From positions 20,234,849 to 20,298,848 of the forward strand of contig ML682013.1 in assembly GCA_007922195.1 (NCBI GenBank): 64,000 nt of DNA, read 5' to 3'. The stretch comes from Podocnemis expansa (taxonomy: Eukaryota; Chordata; Testudines; Podocnemididae). The notes under the pieces were generated by a model, which was not told the DNA's origin, did not search any database, and was given only the letters and a program-made list of their open reading frames with translations. A program made the translations under genes and the position numbers. Below, in pieces: positions 24,299 through 35,945 of the stretch. Numbering within the stretch: position 1 is the stretch's first letter; each line of letters opens with the position of its first letter.

Positions 24299-25495
24299 TA
24301 AAATTATGGATGTTAGACCCTGTCTAAACTACAACTTTGTTCGATGCAAGTTACTTCAATATAAAATCGCTGCAATTAACAGATTGCTGGTGAGCATGCA
24401 TGCTTATTTGACTCCTTGCATCAGCTCTGTGCCTGTTCACCACAGGTTTGTCTACATTATGGGCTAAAGTTGACTTAAGTAAAACCCTGGCCACATTTGG
24501 AGTTCCTTAAGTCATCTTAAGGGCTTCCTTAAGTCAACTTAATAACTCTCACTCTTTAAGTTGATTTAGGCATTAAGTTGACTATATTAAGTTGACTTAA
24601 TGAAATGTGGCCATCTAAGTTGCCTTAAGAAGCCCTATGTAATAACGTGCCTGCTTAAGTCAGCTTAGTAAAGTTGACTTAAGCAAATACATTTTTATTA
24701 GGACACTTTCTTAAGTTGACTTAAGTGGACTAAACAAAGTTGGTTAAGAGAAGGGTGGGATTCACTAAGTTGACTTAATAAAGTCAACTTAGCTTTTGTA
24801 CTATAGACATAGCGCAGGAGTGCTGGTGTTGGTGCATAGGGTGGTACAGCATGGACATGTATCCCAGTGTGCCACTAGCCATCATTTGATGCACTCCCTT
24901 GCATGTTAGGGCAGAAATAAGCCATACGGAGGTGACAGGGAGTAATGGACCACTCCAATTTTGAAACTGTCTGCATTCCATAATACTAATTGTATCTCAT
25001 ACTAAGCCTGCACTTTTCTTGTCATGAACATTGCGAATGCAGGATGAAAAATCCTCTGGAATTTTCACAGCCACAGGATGAAACCCAACAATGGAGAACA
25101 TCACATTTCATGGAGGATGGATTGCTGTAGTACATAATCAAAATTGTCTCAAATTTGTGGGTAGGGTTCATGGAGCAGCTGCAGATGGTGGAGTGCTCTT
25201 CTGAGCCTGAGAAATGAGCACTGATTAGTGGGATAGCATCATAAAACAGGGATTTGGGATGCTGCTGCTGATCCCTGTTCTATATTTTCTCTTGCATCCC
25301 CCTTGCAATCTGCTCCTAGATGTCCCCATTTCTATGACTGCTCTACTGATCTGCCTGAACAGCCTCTTCTCCCCACGGACCCAAGAAACCCAACACCTTC
25401 TGTGAATTCCAAGCTGGAGTGCATCTGGAACACATACCTGGCATAGTCAGTTAAGCTGTTCCACACAACAAGGGAGAGCTGAAAGGTATGCTCAT
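24299..25495 (+). mobile_element. possible decayed PIF/Harbinger element
   Basis: The left side (ccctgtctaaactacaactt at about 24317) resembles a GTCTACACTAC-type terminus. After the MITE at 24446-24814 the sequence contains fragments, broken by stops and frame changes, that look like the myb-like/second ORF of vertebrate Harbinger elements (for example gagcagctgcagatggtgga near 25169 and DSIIKQGFGM-like text near 25230). This is recognition from memory without a search, and the right end is not identified. Confidence 0.25.
24446..24814. mobile_element. MITE, GTTGACTTAA family
   Basis: It begins gtttgtctacattatggg and ends tgtactatagacatagcg, imperfect inverse ends. Possible 3-bp duplications are cag at 24443-24445 and 24815-24817. 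The interior repeats TTAAGTCAACTTAA-type words about fifteen times in both orientations. Confidence 0.75.
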
Positions 25496-25665
25496 CAACC
25501 TGAGCAATTAGGAAAAAAGGCATTCCAAGTTAGGTGGTTTTTCAAAAGGAGGTGGGAGGTGGCTTCTGGTCTCCATGATCCCTGGACAGTGGAGTTCACA
25601 ACTGTAACCAGACCAGTCAGTGTCAGGAATTGCAGGACAGAGGCTGGAGAACTATTAGGGATGAC
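24818..25665. other. no confirmed feature beyond the possible Harbinger remnant
   Basis: Frames on the minus strand (25332-25523, 25495-25701) have no recognisable domain. Confidence 0.35.
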
Positions 25666-25678
25666 ATAGGTCATGCAA

Positions 25679-25787
25679 AAACAACAAGAGTCCTGTGGCA
25701 CTTGAAGAAATTTGTTAGTCTTTTAAAGTGCCACAGGACTCTTGTTGTTTTTGCTGTACACAGACTAACACTGCTATCCCTCTGGAA
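25679..25787. mobile_element. minimal PLE tail pair, perfect 13-bp duplication
   Basis: A 109-bp insert in which a short minus-strand tail end (aaacaacaagagtcctgtgg cacttgaag) joins a plus-strand tail (aaatttgttagtctttt, gtgccacaggactcttgttg, then a GCTATCCCTCTGGAA end). ataggtcatgcaa flanks it perfectly on both sides (25666-25678, 25788-25800). No ribozyme-like core is present, so the join removed it from both halves. Confidence 0.92.
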
Positions 25788-25896
25788 ATAGGTCATGCAA
25801 TGTCAACACTAGCACTGAGTTGAACACAGCATGTCACCTATGACTGAACACCATCTAGGAAGGTGCTATTACTGCATTACCATAGCAGAGCACTTA

Positions 25897-26213
25897 GGGT
25901 ATGTCCACACGAGTCTTTTATTTCAAAACAACACCGGTTGTTTTGAAATAAAAAACAGAATGTCCACACGACGTTTTCTTATTTTGAAATGACAGGCTCT
26001 GTCATTTCAAAATAAGAACCGTTTGGAAAACTGTTTTGAAACAACATGTCCAAACGGCCTTATTTCGAAATAACCATTTCAAAATAATAGCTGTTTCGAA
26101 AGCAGGCTTTCCCTTCATTCGTATTAACTTATTTTGAAATAAGGACTTTATTTCGAAATAACTCATTTTGAAATAACTTATTTCGAAATAATGATATATG
26201 TGTGGACATAGCC
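25897..26213. mobile_element. MITE, TTTCGAAA family, complete, TSD TTA
   Basis: It starts gggtatgtccacacgag and ends tgtgtggacatagcc. The triplet tta lies on both sides (25894-25896, 26214-26216), the classic PIF/Harbinger target. The 317-bp interior alternates TTTCGAAATAA, TTTCAAAATAA and related words in both orientations. Confidence 0.88.
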
Positions 26214-26216
26214 TTA

Positions 26217-26583
26217 CAGTGGTGGGAGACAAATTTGAGCATAGGCCCATGCACAACTAAGTTGCACAAAGTAACTTACATTCACCTAACTTTGCAGAGT
26301 AAACTTGGGCCTATTGCTCCAGTTTCACTCACTGTTACTTCACAGAAAGAATTCCCCATTTACATTCATAAAGCCATCACTTTATCCTGTTAAATCAGTC
26401 CATTGAAGTGTTGGGTGAGGAATATCACATACTGGAGTCAAGACACTTGTGTTTATTAATTCAAAGCTTTATTTGGGCCAAAAGCATGTCTTACAATTAT
26501 AAGTGCTATTCATGCAACAAATAACAGATATACAGAAAAAGACATTGGCCAACTACTTTCCCCCAGGACATAGGTGAGTCACA
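26217..26583. other. unassigned DNA upstream of the PLE coding remnant
   Basis: It may include more PLE RT sequence, but I could not read a convincing frame. Confidence 0.35.
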
Positions 26584-27267
26584 GTGGATTTCTCCTACAA
26601 GGCTCCATCTGTTACAGAAAAAGCCCAAGAAAGAAAACAACAGAACAACTCTAGTCATTACTTACAACCCCTATGTCAGATCTTTACAACACATCCTATT
26701 CTACAAGACGATCCCTTCACTCTCTCTCAAGCCATAGGAGACAGACCTCTCCTCGTGTATAGACAGCCCCCCAATCTTAAACAGATACTTACCAGCAACT
26801 ACAGACCTAACAACAGAACCATTAAAACATTCACATATCCCTGTAACAAACCACACTGCCAACTTTGCCCTCATATCTGCACAAAAGATCCTATTACAGG
26901 GCCTAATAAAACCAGCTACTCCATCAAAGGGTCATTCACCTGCTCATCCACCAATATGATTTATGCCATCATGTGCAAGAGATGCCTCTCTGCCTTATAG
27001 ATTGGACAAACAGGACAGTCTCTGTGCAAAAGAATAAATGGGCACAAATCTGACATCAGAAATCACAACTCTCTAAAACCAGTGGGTCAACATTGCAATC
27101 TCTGTGATCATTCCATTAATAATTTGCTAATTGCTGTGCTCACACAGATGAATACAAAATCAAGACTTCAAAGAGAACCTACTGAAATTGAATTCATTTC
27201 TAAATTTGGTTTCATTGCTTCAGGACTTAACTTGGACATTGGATTTTTCTCTCATTACAACAGGTAA
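26584..27267 (+). pseudogene. Penelope-like element: RT C-terminus plus GIY-YIG endonuclease
   Basis: PLEs encode an RT followed by a GIY-YIG nuclease that nicks the target. Here only the C-terminal part remains. The first frame (26584-27000) contains PLLVYRQPPNLKQILTSN, the linker typical of PLEs, then a cysteine/histidine group (CNKPHCQLCPHIC) and FTCSSTNMIYAIMCKRC, the strand leading into the nuclease. The nuclease continues in the same frame after a TAG at 26998-27000: IGQTGQSLCKRINGHKSDIR, KPVGQHCN, ending HYNR at 27267. The stop replaces the tyrosine expected in the YIG motif. The conserved arginine of the RxxxH segment is present. The catalytic RT domain is missing. The 3' flank (27268-27510) carries the same tail seen alone in many places, so this copy ties those tails to PLEs. 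Confidence 0.88.
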
Positions 27268-27510
27268 TTTGACCTCATCTCCCTCTGTATGCTGTCACCC
27301 AGTGTTTGAATCTTACAACTCTTTTGATTTGCTGTTACAGTGTGACCTGTTCCCATGACTTACACTTCCCTGCATTTTTTGCCCCCTATTCTGTAAGTTC
27401 CCCCACCTTCAAAACATCTGATGAAGTGGGATTTTCTCCCATGAAAGCTCATGCAAAAAATAAATGTATTAGTCTTCAAGTGACACAGGATTCCTTGTTT
27501 GTTTGCTTTC
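27268..27510 (+). mobile_element. PLE 3' UTR and tail, attached to coding part
   Basis: Downstream of the GIY-YIG frame lie ttctgtaagttcccccacct, caaaacatctgatgaagtgg, tctcccatgaaagctcatgc, an AATAAATG segment, TTAGTCTTCAAGTGACACAG and gattccttgtttgtttgc. The same order of blocks recurs in the isolated tails at 2095-2243, 33340-33489 and elsewhere. Confidence 0.9.
27418..27454 (+). ncRNA. hammerhead-ribozyme-like core in the PLE tail
   Basis: CTGATGA (27418-27424) is followed by an A, a 5-bp stem GTGGG/CCCAT (one G-T wobble) with a 7-base loop, then GAAA (27443-27446), then GC-TCAT-GC, which can form a 2-bp helix III. PLEs are known to carry hammerhead ribozymes in their terminal repeats. 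Against a functional ribozyme here: an extra A between CTGATGA and stem II, no clear UH cleavage triplet after helix III, and helix I not traced. Confidence 0.5.
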
Positions 27511-30501
27511 CTTACACCCTGGCAGTTTATACCTTCTTATATTATATGGCCATCTGTTCAAGATTACCTAAGCATTGTGTCTTACATAACCTATACAATA
27601 TCCATGTTCAAGCTTCTGTTTACATTACTTTTGCTGTTCACATTGTTTTCATATCATCATATTTCTTTTCTACTTTTTATATTTCTCTTGCATTGTGACC
27701 ACCCTTAGTCCATGAAATGATTTTCCAGTTTGTCTCAGCTTTTGGGTATTACCTTTTGTGCATTTGTTGTATTGATTAATTTCTTCTCATCTATGTTCCT
27801 GAATGAGTACATTTCATGATCAAATTACCACTATTGTCCAACACAGCAGTTCTTAGTTTTATTAAGCAAGTCCACAGAAGAACAAGTTAGTGCAGCAACA
27901 TTCTTATCAAGCAAAGACTGGAAGAAGCTAATTATTACCCTGCCCTTCTGAAAAGTTATCACTATGCATGATTCACAATTACAGCTTTTCCAACCAAAGC
28001 TGCTCTTGACTTGATACTGACAGATCATTTTTCTCGTGTGGGGTATGCCATCTGTAATTGCTGTGACCACTGACACTGCTACATATGCAAACTAATCCAT
28101 ATTGATGGTTAACTTGTCCTCTCGCCTCCCTGTTGACCTGTTTATACACATACTGGCTTTTATCATAATCCTAAACCATGAGTTCTTGACAAGGACTGTC
28201 TATTTTCATCCTGTCTGTACAATTACAACTGGGACCTCTATGTCCTACCACAATGTAAATAAATAAAAATAAAGAATCAAAAACAATAACAATAGAGAAT
28301 CAGGCCCCATTTTTTCCACTCATGATCACTTTCAGAAACAATACAACAAAAGAAGGTAATCGTTGAGCACTGATTTGTGATATCTCTTTGCCTAGATTCT
28401 GCTAATGGTTGCTATGGAAATGAAAATTAAATAATTGGTGGTATGCTGGACTATAAATACACCTGTGGATGTTATATACAGTGCCCACCTTTCAAAAGCC
28501 AAAGAGTTTCTTATCTGATGTAAATGCAAAGTTTGCCTGACACATGTTAGGAGGCTTCCTATCACTTTGATATCCGAATTGTCTTTTCAAGGGATAGTAC
28601 TTCCTGTTTGAGAAGAGATGTTGTTTTGTCAAAATGGACTCATTCTGTCTCTAACTTTTTATCTTGTTTTCTACTCCCTTTCTTTTTGGTTTTGTTTCTT
28701 CTCATTTTCTATAATATCCCCTTTTCTCCTTCACTTTTCCCCCACTGTCATAAGAACCTATTAGCTTTGGAAAACTAGACTGGATCCCAAATAATATTTG
28801 AATTTATTCCCTCACACAGTCAGCTGAGTTTAATTGCTGTCTTGTCTGTTGGTCTTATTAAATTCTTATTTATGATGCCAATAATTTCCTCTCATCTCTC
28901 ACTCTTTACTTCACCACTAGTTATCAAACCCTCCCAGATTCCCAGTCCACCTTCACCCTGTTTCAGCTGTCAGACTCTCCCATATTGGATGCTTCAAGGG
29001 ACCACTGACCTTATAATGTTAAATGATTGCACTGTGCATACTAATAAGCCATGGATTTGCTTCACCTATCAGGCCTGCCTACGTTAATCCAAAATTGCAT
29101 TCAAGAGGCTGTTTCTCCTGTAATTTGAACTGGTGTAACTCAGGATTAAGACTTCTGCACTCAATGGATAGATGTACATATAATTTAAAATTCATCAGAC
29201 AGTCAGAACCCATATTTGTTATTATCTCATGTTTTCTTACAGGTTCTCAAAGCAAACACTGCAGTACAAATTATCTATACAGCAGCTTTTAATGCTCATG
29301 GATATTGGTTTTTTTATAGTATCTTTTGCCCCTTGGGCCCTCTACCCCCACCACACACTTTTCATTGTCTTAAAGGCTTTTGAGTTTTGGTCACAATTTA
29401 GCCACATGACCTTCTTAGCAGAAAGTTACATAGTCATCAACTATTGTTTATGAAATTTAAATGAGTAAAATAACTTGAGCATAACTTTTCCTTTCATCCA
29501 TATCAATTTATACTTGTACACACACATCATGGGTAAAATCCTGATTCCATTTGAATCATTGGGAGTTACGGCATCAACTTCAGTGGTTCCAAGATTTAAG
29601 TTCCCACTTCTTTATGTGGTAATGATCGATGTGTGAAAAATTGCATTTATCTTTTCCCACTGACCACTTCACCTCTGCCCTACTTCTGGTCCCTCTCTCT
29701 TGGGACCAATCCTATATATCAAATCTGAGCCTTTTCAGATATTGTTATCATTGTTTGTTTCAAAATCAACCTGCTAGAGAAATGTTTCCTCAATACTGTG
29801 GAATTTCTACACCTAAATTACACTGGTATTTCTGCTGAACAAGCCCTGTCACTAGTTTTTATTGTATCCCACCTCCACCATCTGCTTATTTGCTTCTGTC
29901 TGAATCTTTGTGTTAAGCAGCCAGCATATAACAGCTGATTACATAATATGGTAGCATCAGTAGCTACTCCATATTTAAGTCTATGTTGAGATTTGAAATT
30001 AAAGGAGAATTAAAATGCCTGTTTCTCACTTCAAGTATTGATTTAAGTTCCAAGTTGAACATATTGAGTCTTCAGAGGACAACTGAATTTCTATACTATT
30101 TTTGTATGCAATATTTACTAACTTTTATAGAGGAAGAAATTAAAAATGAGCACTTTTGAGTAACTAAATTATTGCAAATTAACACTCATAATCCCTACAA
30201 ATGCCAGATTTAAGATACATGTGCCTTATAGCATCTCACAGGTAAATTTTCTCAGTTTTATTCCCTAATAGGAAAAAATGCATTTCCTGAATTTGTCAAA
30301 ATTTCTTAGCTCAGAAAAGCTATCAAAATTGCTAGCACCCACACTCAAATGGACAACATTACCTCTAATGACTTGTTTTTAAAAAGGTACTAATAACATT
30401 TTAGAATTTTAAATTATGCCTGTCAATAATGTTCCTTAAACTTCCTCTGTGTAGCTGGTGTTAAGGGTGTGCAGTTCAGAGTTGTTGAAAAGTGGCTATG
30501 T
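27511..30501. other. unassigned AT-rich DNA
   Basis: About 3 kb with only short frames lacking domains. I see no repeat family. Confidence 0.4.
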
Positions 30502-30736
30502 CATGGGTCTGCAAACTGTGGCTCTGGAGCCTCTTGCAGCTCTTCAGCTGACCCCTTGTAGCTCCAGGCCCTAACTCCCACCACTGAGGTACCCTGCAGG
30601 GGGCCTGGGCCTGGTTCCATCCCCCACCACCACTGGGAGGCTGTGCAAGGAGCCCACTCCTGATTCTGCACTCCCCCACCCCTGGCTCAGCTCCTAGCTC
30701 TAGGGGCCCAGCGGCCAGCCCATCCCAGTCTTGTAG
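30502..30736. mobile_element. hAT-like terminus, partial
   Basis: catgggtctgcaaactgtgg followed by ctctggagcctcttgcagct is of the same CAGGGGTCTGCAACC..GGCTC type as the left end at 5592. The stretch then becomes GC-rich. The right end and a duplication are not identified. Confidence 0.45.
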
Positions 30737-33187
30737 TGACAGATACATGATTATGTTTAGGCATAATGATTTTGGTGCATGAGGGCATGTGAACAGCAGC
30801 TGTTCCCTGTGTTAATGTTGCCATAACTGGTGAAATTCATTATTTTTAGTGAATATAATTAAGAAATACACTTGAGCTGCTTTAAGTGAGTTAGAAAAGA
30901 TTTAGAGCGGTATAAGTATGCACCTCAATGGTCAAAGGATTTGTACATGAATTGTTAATCAGTAGACCAATGATCACATTATTGGGTAATAAGTGACAAA
31001 AACATATGGTCCTAATTGAAATTCTCACTACTTTTCCTGAAGTGATCTGATACATTTTAGAAAGTGTCAAGCTGCAGTCATTGCAATAAGGTGTTTTACC
31101 TTAATTCTCAAATTCCACTCACAAATGTGGTGATCTGTATGCTTTTTTCATAAACCCTGTGGATACTGGCTATGACTTAAGGATACAGGTCTGAGTTAAA
31201 CTCTTAGGGCTACTCAATTTACTCTAGGGCCCATGGTGACCCTCTAGTCTGAGTGGTACAAAGGTGGATCACAGCCATCTTTGACCATCTTCAATGCTGT
31301 GTCTCTGACAGATATAGCATAGAATCAGACCCCCAATGTATCTGATTAGAAATTCTATATAAGTTTCCTTGGGTAAGAATATAAATGCATAAATATCTCT
31401 TGGCAAAAAGAAGAATGAGCAACAGTCTTCAAAGGAGGTTTAAATTCCAATAACATAAGAGCCTTACAGACACTGTGAGAAGATCAGAAAGTGCTGTTTA
31501 CTTTCTTGAAAGTCTTCCTCTTGCAAATTTTAGAGTGAGAATGAGCTGTAAACACAGGAAGGCAACCAGCATGAAATCCTGGAGATTGCCACAAGCAATG
31601 TTAATGAAAAAGTGTTTTGAAATCCTGGATGTACTTTCATGAGGCATATTTATCAGGATAGCAAATGGAAACTTGGGAACAGTGATGGGAAAAGAGGGAG
31701 ATTATATGTGTTGTAGCCTTAAAGTGGAACAAAAGGGAGTTTTTGGGTAGAAGGGGAAATAAACTAGTTTCAGAAGCTGAGGAATAAATTCTATGGGGAA
31801 ATCTGAATCTGAAGTCCAGAAGGAATCACAACAGCCAGAGTGGTGTTATGGTTCTAAAAACCCAAATCTTGGTAACTCTTATGCTTGGTGGGGTCTTGTC
31901 AGGAAGTAAAGCAATGGAAATATGGCCATCTGACCAACAGATGGTTGGCATAAATAGTACCATACAAAACTGTTTTCAATTAAGTTTCACATTATTTTAG
32001 TCTTCAGCACTTACACATATCCACAACAGGCTAGTAAAACACACAAAAAATCAAAAATTACTGAAGTCTAAAGTTGCCTTCTAATGGTACAACAGCCATC
32101 CAGTTGGCCCATCTTCCAACTGCAATTGGGAAGCCTGAGCTGTTTCCATGAAGTCTCCTGAAAAGTCCAACTACCTCATACTTCCTCCCCTTATTTACTG
32201 GTTAGTGAAACAGTAACTAGTCATTTAAAAAACTCATTAAGCAGACAACTTCAAAAGTTAAGCAAGAAGTCTTCTTATATCATTATTCAGATAGATGCAT
32301 TTGGCACAGCTTACATGTCTTGAAGTCCCTGACAACCACATCCCAAAAAGCATCTATAGATAAGTTTCCTGTTTTTCTAAAATACATACCTCACCAATTT
32401 CAAAGATCTTATCAGGAAGCACACCAGGTTGGCTCCCCTGTCGTCCTTCCTTCCTTCCTGGCTTCTTGCTTAGATTTGCTAAGGCCATTGCAGTGGCCCG
32501 CTAAGAACTACTCATTTAGGCTCCCTTTGACCTTAACCATGATAACTGATATTCCAGTTATCAATAATGGGCCAGGCATTTTGCAAGTCTGCCAAAAATT
32601 ACTCATATAAGAGCAACTAATATTTTTTAATATCAGAACAGGATGCTAATATTAGTAACCCCTGCACCATTTTGCTCTAAAATAAGCAATGTTTTTAATT
32701 CCTAAATGTACTGACCTAGCTGATGATAGTTTTGTTGCTCACTTTACTGCAGTCACATAGTGCTAATTCTTTTTCAACACATGATACATCACATATGGTT
32801 GCTGTTTATACACTAAGATTTCATGCAAAGTGCTAATGATTAATCACAGGAAAACCTGCATCTTATGATTTCTTACCTAATTTAAAAAACAAACAACCAT
32901 CTGTAAGAATATTTAAGAGAGCCGTTTGCCAATAACAGAAAAACCAAAGAAAATAGGCTTACTTTATACAAAAACAACACAGTAATTATTAGGTGCATTT
33001 CATTAGCTTTTTTTTCATTACTAATAATTGTTCCCCTTTAACTGGTTCACTTAACTCAATGTTTTTAAACACTCCATTTTATCAAATTTAACTAAAAGCA
33101 ACAGTGTAAATGATAAGCAGTGAATCAGGGAATGATTTAACAACAATGAAATCCTATTTTGCTCAACGTACAATTCTACACTATAAC
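30737..33187. other. unassigned AT-rich DNA
   Basis: No gene or repeat family recognised on either strand. Confidence 0.4.
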
Positions 33188-33198
33188 TTTATCAGAAA

Positions 33199-33489
33199 AA
33201 AGCAAGGAGTCCTGCGGCACATAAAGACCAACAAATTTAGCTATCACATGAGTGGGTTGAAAATCCCACTTCAACAGATGCTTTGAAGTTGGGAGAACTT
33301 ACAGAAGGGGAGCAAATTTATTATTAATATTATTATTCCATTCCGTAAGTTCCCCCATCTTCAAAGCATCTGATAAAGTGGGATCTTCTCCCATAAAAGC
33401 TCATGTGATAAATAAATTTGTTAGTCTAAGTGCTGCAGGACACCTTGCTTATCTTCTGGAACTAGACTAACACGGCTACCTCTTTGGAA
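33199..33489. mobile_element. PLE tail pair, head-to-head, perfect 11-bp duplication
   Basis: Minus tail 33199-33310, a short spacer rich in ttattaatattatta, then plus tail 33340-33489 ending ACTAACACGGCTACCTCTTTGG-like text. Both halves include the cccccatcttcaaag block and the stem region (the right half reads TCTGATAAAGTGGG..CCCATAAAA). tttatcagaaa flanks it exactly (33188-33198, 33490-33500). Confidence 0.92.
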
Positions 33490-33729
33490 TTTATCAGAAA
33501 TGTAATATACAGAGTATTTCATAGAATTTTCAGTGACCTGATCCTAATATTATATGCTACCAAATGGAAAACCTGGATCTGGTTCACAGTCTAGCTGTTA
33601 TACATCCAAAACAGTAGTATCCAGGAGGCAGTGGCACCAGAATATTCAGGGAAAAATCAGCTTTCTAACTGGAGTGGAATACACACCAAGGACTATTCCA
33701 AAGACCAATGATGTTTTCAGACTTAGGAT

Positions 33730-33896
33730 GGGGACCCAGTGTTGGGTCACAGACCCTTAGGCACTGGGTCGCAGTGCCCCCTGCTGCTGCCTCCAAACAC
33801 TGGAATGCATTGCTCAAAGATGTAGTTGTTGGGTCTAGGGCACAACTTATTTTTTTTTAATCAGATCCTGAGGAAAAAGGTTTGAAAACCACTGCC
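33730..33896. mobile_element. hAT-like element, worn
   Basis: The right end ggtttgaaaaccactg is the inverse of CAGTGGTTTTCAAACC, a common hAT terminus, and the left part has a ggacccagtgttgggtcac palindromic region. No duplication was proven. Confidence 0.4.
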
Positions 33897-35679
33897 AAAC
33901 ATTATTCAGTTTGTCTGAACTCCACTGGTGTGTTGCAGTAACCTTTCAGTTGCTCTGAGTTCCCATCCTTGGTGTAGCTGAAGGTAGTAGATTAAGCATA
34001 ACTAGAAAATGGATGGCTGCCTGCCTGTGAAGAGACAATGCAAAGAGAGAGAGAGAAAGCATGTATGTGAACATACATGAAAGCAGCAGAAGGAACAAGA
34101 GAGAGACCTATTAGGATTTAGGATAGTAAACTAAACAGGATAGGCCTGTAGTTCTGTTTTCTTTTGAAAGATCCTTGTCTAGCTTGATTAATAGTCCCAG
34201 TGGCAGAACTCTGACAAAGGACTTGTGAAACTTAATATGTCTGCTTTGTTAAGAAGCATCCCATCCCATGTAAATTTACCATTTCCAATTTTGAATCCTC
34301 GGGCTTGCAAATCTAAAGGTGTCTCTCTGGGAGCATTCATCTGAGTGAAATTCAGTCACTCGAAAGTGAATATAGAAGGGCAGGCAAACATAGTCAAAGC
34401 AACTGTTTTAAAACTCAAATACTCATGTTTTGCCTCTAATTATTAGGTGTATTGCTGTATCACAAGTATTAGAATTAATCCATTCATATCTGTCTCCTCT
34501 AATTTGATAACCACATAACTGGGCACCACAGCAATAAACAGCAAGAATAATCAGCCTAACAACTGCCATGAGGGAAAAACCTTGTCACAGTGCAAAGCAA
34601 TACTCGAATCATCTAGAAAGAATGTTATTCATGATATTCCATTTTAAGAGAATGAGCATTTGAGACAGTAGTTTGAGTTAGTCTTATCAGTGTATTAATG
34701 TCATGTGCATACATCTATGGATTTTTTATTTATTTGATGAACTGTCTGGAAGGTGGGAAGATCTACTACCCATTCTGAGAATTCACACAAAATAACTTGA
34801 GTTGTCATAGATGGAGAGTTAGTCAAAACATTATAAAAAGATTTTCATGAATGTGGTTTTCCAAATATTAATTTGTAAAAGATTTTAACTGTAGTTGTAC
34901 AGACAATATCATTTTGATTTTTTTTTTAATGTGTACCTAGATCTTCATAGTTTAACCTTTAATTTGAGGCTAAATACTGTATTTAAAACACAAAGACCAA
35001 GTAAAGTCATTTTAATGTAATTTTTAAGTAATGTTTACTGCACAAAATAAGCACAAGTGGACACAGTCACTTTTCACTCTTTTATATCTGACAGAAAGTA
35101 AAGTGTCTTCTCAGCCACCACACATACCTAGAGGAATCTGGATATACAGTCTCATGGCAATTGTTCTAGTGTCAGGCATATCCATTTAAAGCACATAAAT
35201 ATCAATTGTTGAATACCTTGTTAGAGCAGGCTAAAAAGTTTCTCCCCCTTAATACTCCTGACAAGCTCCAATAATGACAACAAAATCTATCTTCTAATGA
35301 AATTCCAGGAGGCTTTACTGCATATACCAGAGAGACATTTAATGGCTTTCTGCATGGTAAGAAAATTTATTTCAGCATAATGTTTCTGCCTATTTTTTAA
35401 AATCATTTTATCTCAGTGGATTCTCATTCACATTTCAGAACACTGGTAGTGAGTTTCAGGAATCTGTAGCTTCCATGATAAGGCTGTAATAATACTGCTT
35501 TCCTGAGGATGAGAAAAGTAGAAAACAGTTCCCTGAACAGAATGACTCTCCCTATTTTTTGATTCTGTTCACTCACTAGCTGGCAGTTATTTCTACAGAG
35601 TGAAGCTCTGAATTGCAAGGTCAAGTCCTGTAAGCACCAACCCAATCCTAAGACAATACTGCTTTTACTCAGTGGTGCC
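33897..35679. other. unassigned AT-rich DNA
   Basis: A (GA)n-like tract lies at about 34046-34060. No gene recognised. Confidence 0.4.
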
Positions 35680-35797
35680 AAATCAAATCATAAGGCTGGA
35701 AGGGACCTCGTGAGATCATCAAGTCCAACCCCCTGGGAATTGAACCCAGGACCTTCTGCATGTTAAGCAGAAGTGTTAGCCACTACACTATTCCTCA
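35680..35797 (-). mobile_element. SINE: tRNA-Val-like head fused to a CR1 3' tail
   Basis: On the minus strand the first ~65 bases read as a tRNA: agtgtagtggctaacac (A box and D arm), a stem-loop TCTGC-TTAACAT-GCAGA with AAC in the anticodon position, and CTGGG-TTCAATT-CCCAG (B box and T arm). This resembles tRNA-Val. The 3' acceptor strand is missing. The next base starts a CR1 3' end (gggggttggacttgatgatc, tcccttccagccttatgatt). Such fusions let a SINE use the CR1 machinery. One copy only is seen here. Confidence 0.7.
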
Positions 35798-35945
35798 TCT
35801 CTTACTACTTCAGGTTATAAATGTTCATTTAAATTGTAAACACTTTTTTTTCTGGCCCCTTTATTAGAGTCTTGCTTAATGCTTTGAATCAGATGCATGA
35901 CAAATACAGAGAAGGCCTTTTAAACTAGTAATTTTTAAAAATAAC

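Noticed and set aside
35733..35797. A functional tRNA-Val gene
   Set aside because: The 3' acceptor strand is missing and the T arm runs straight into a CR1 tail, so it is the head of a SINE.
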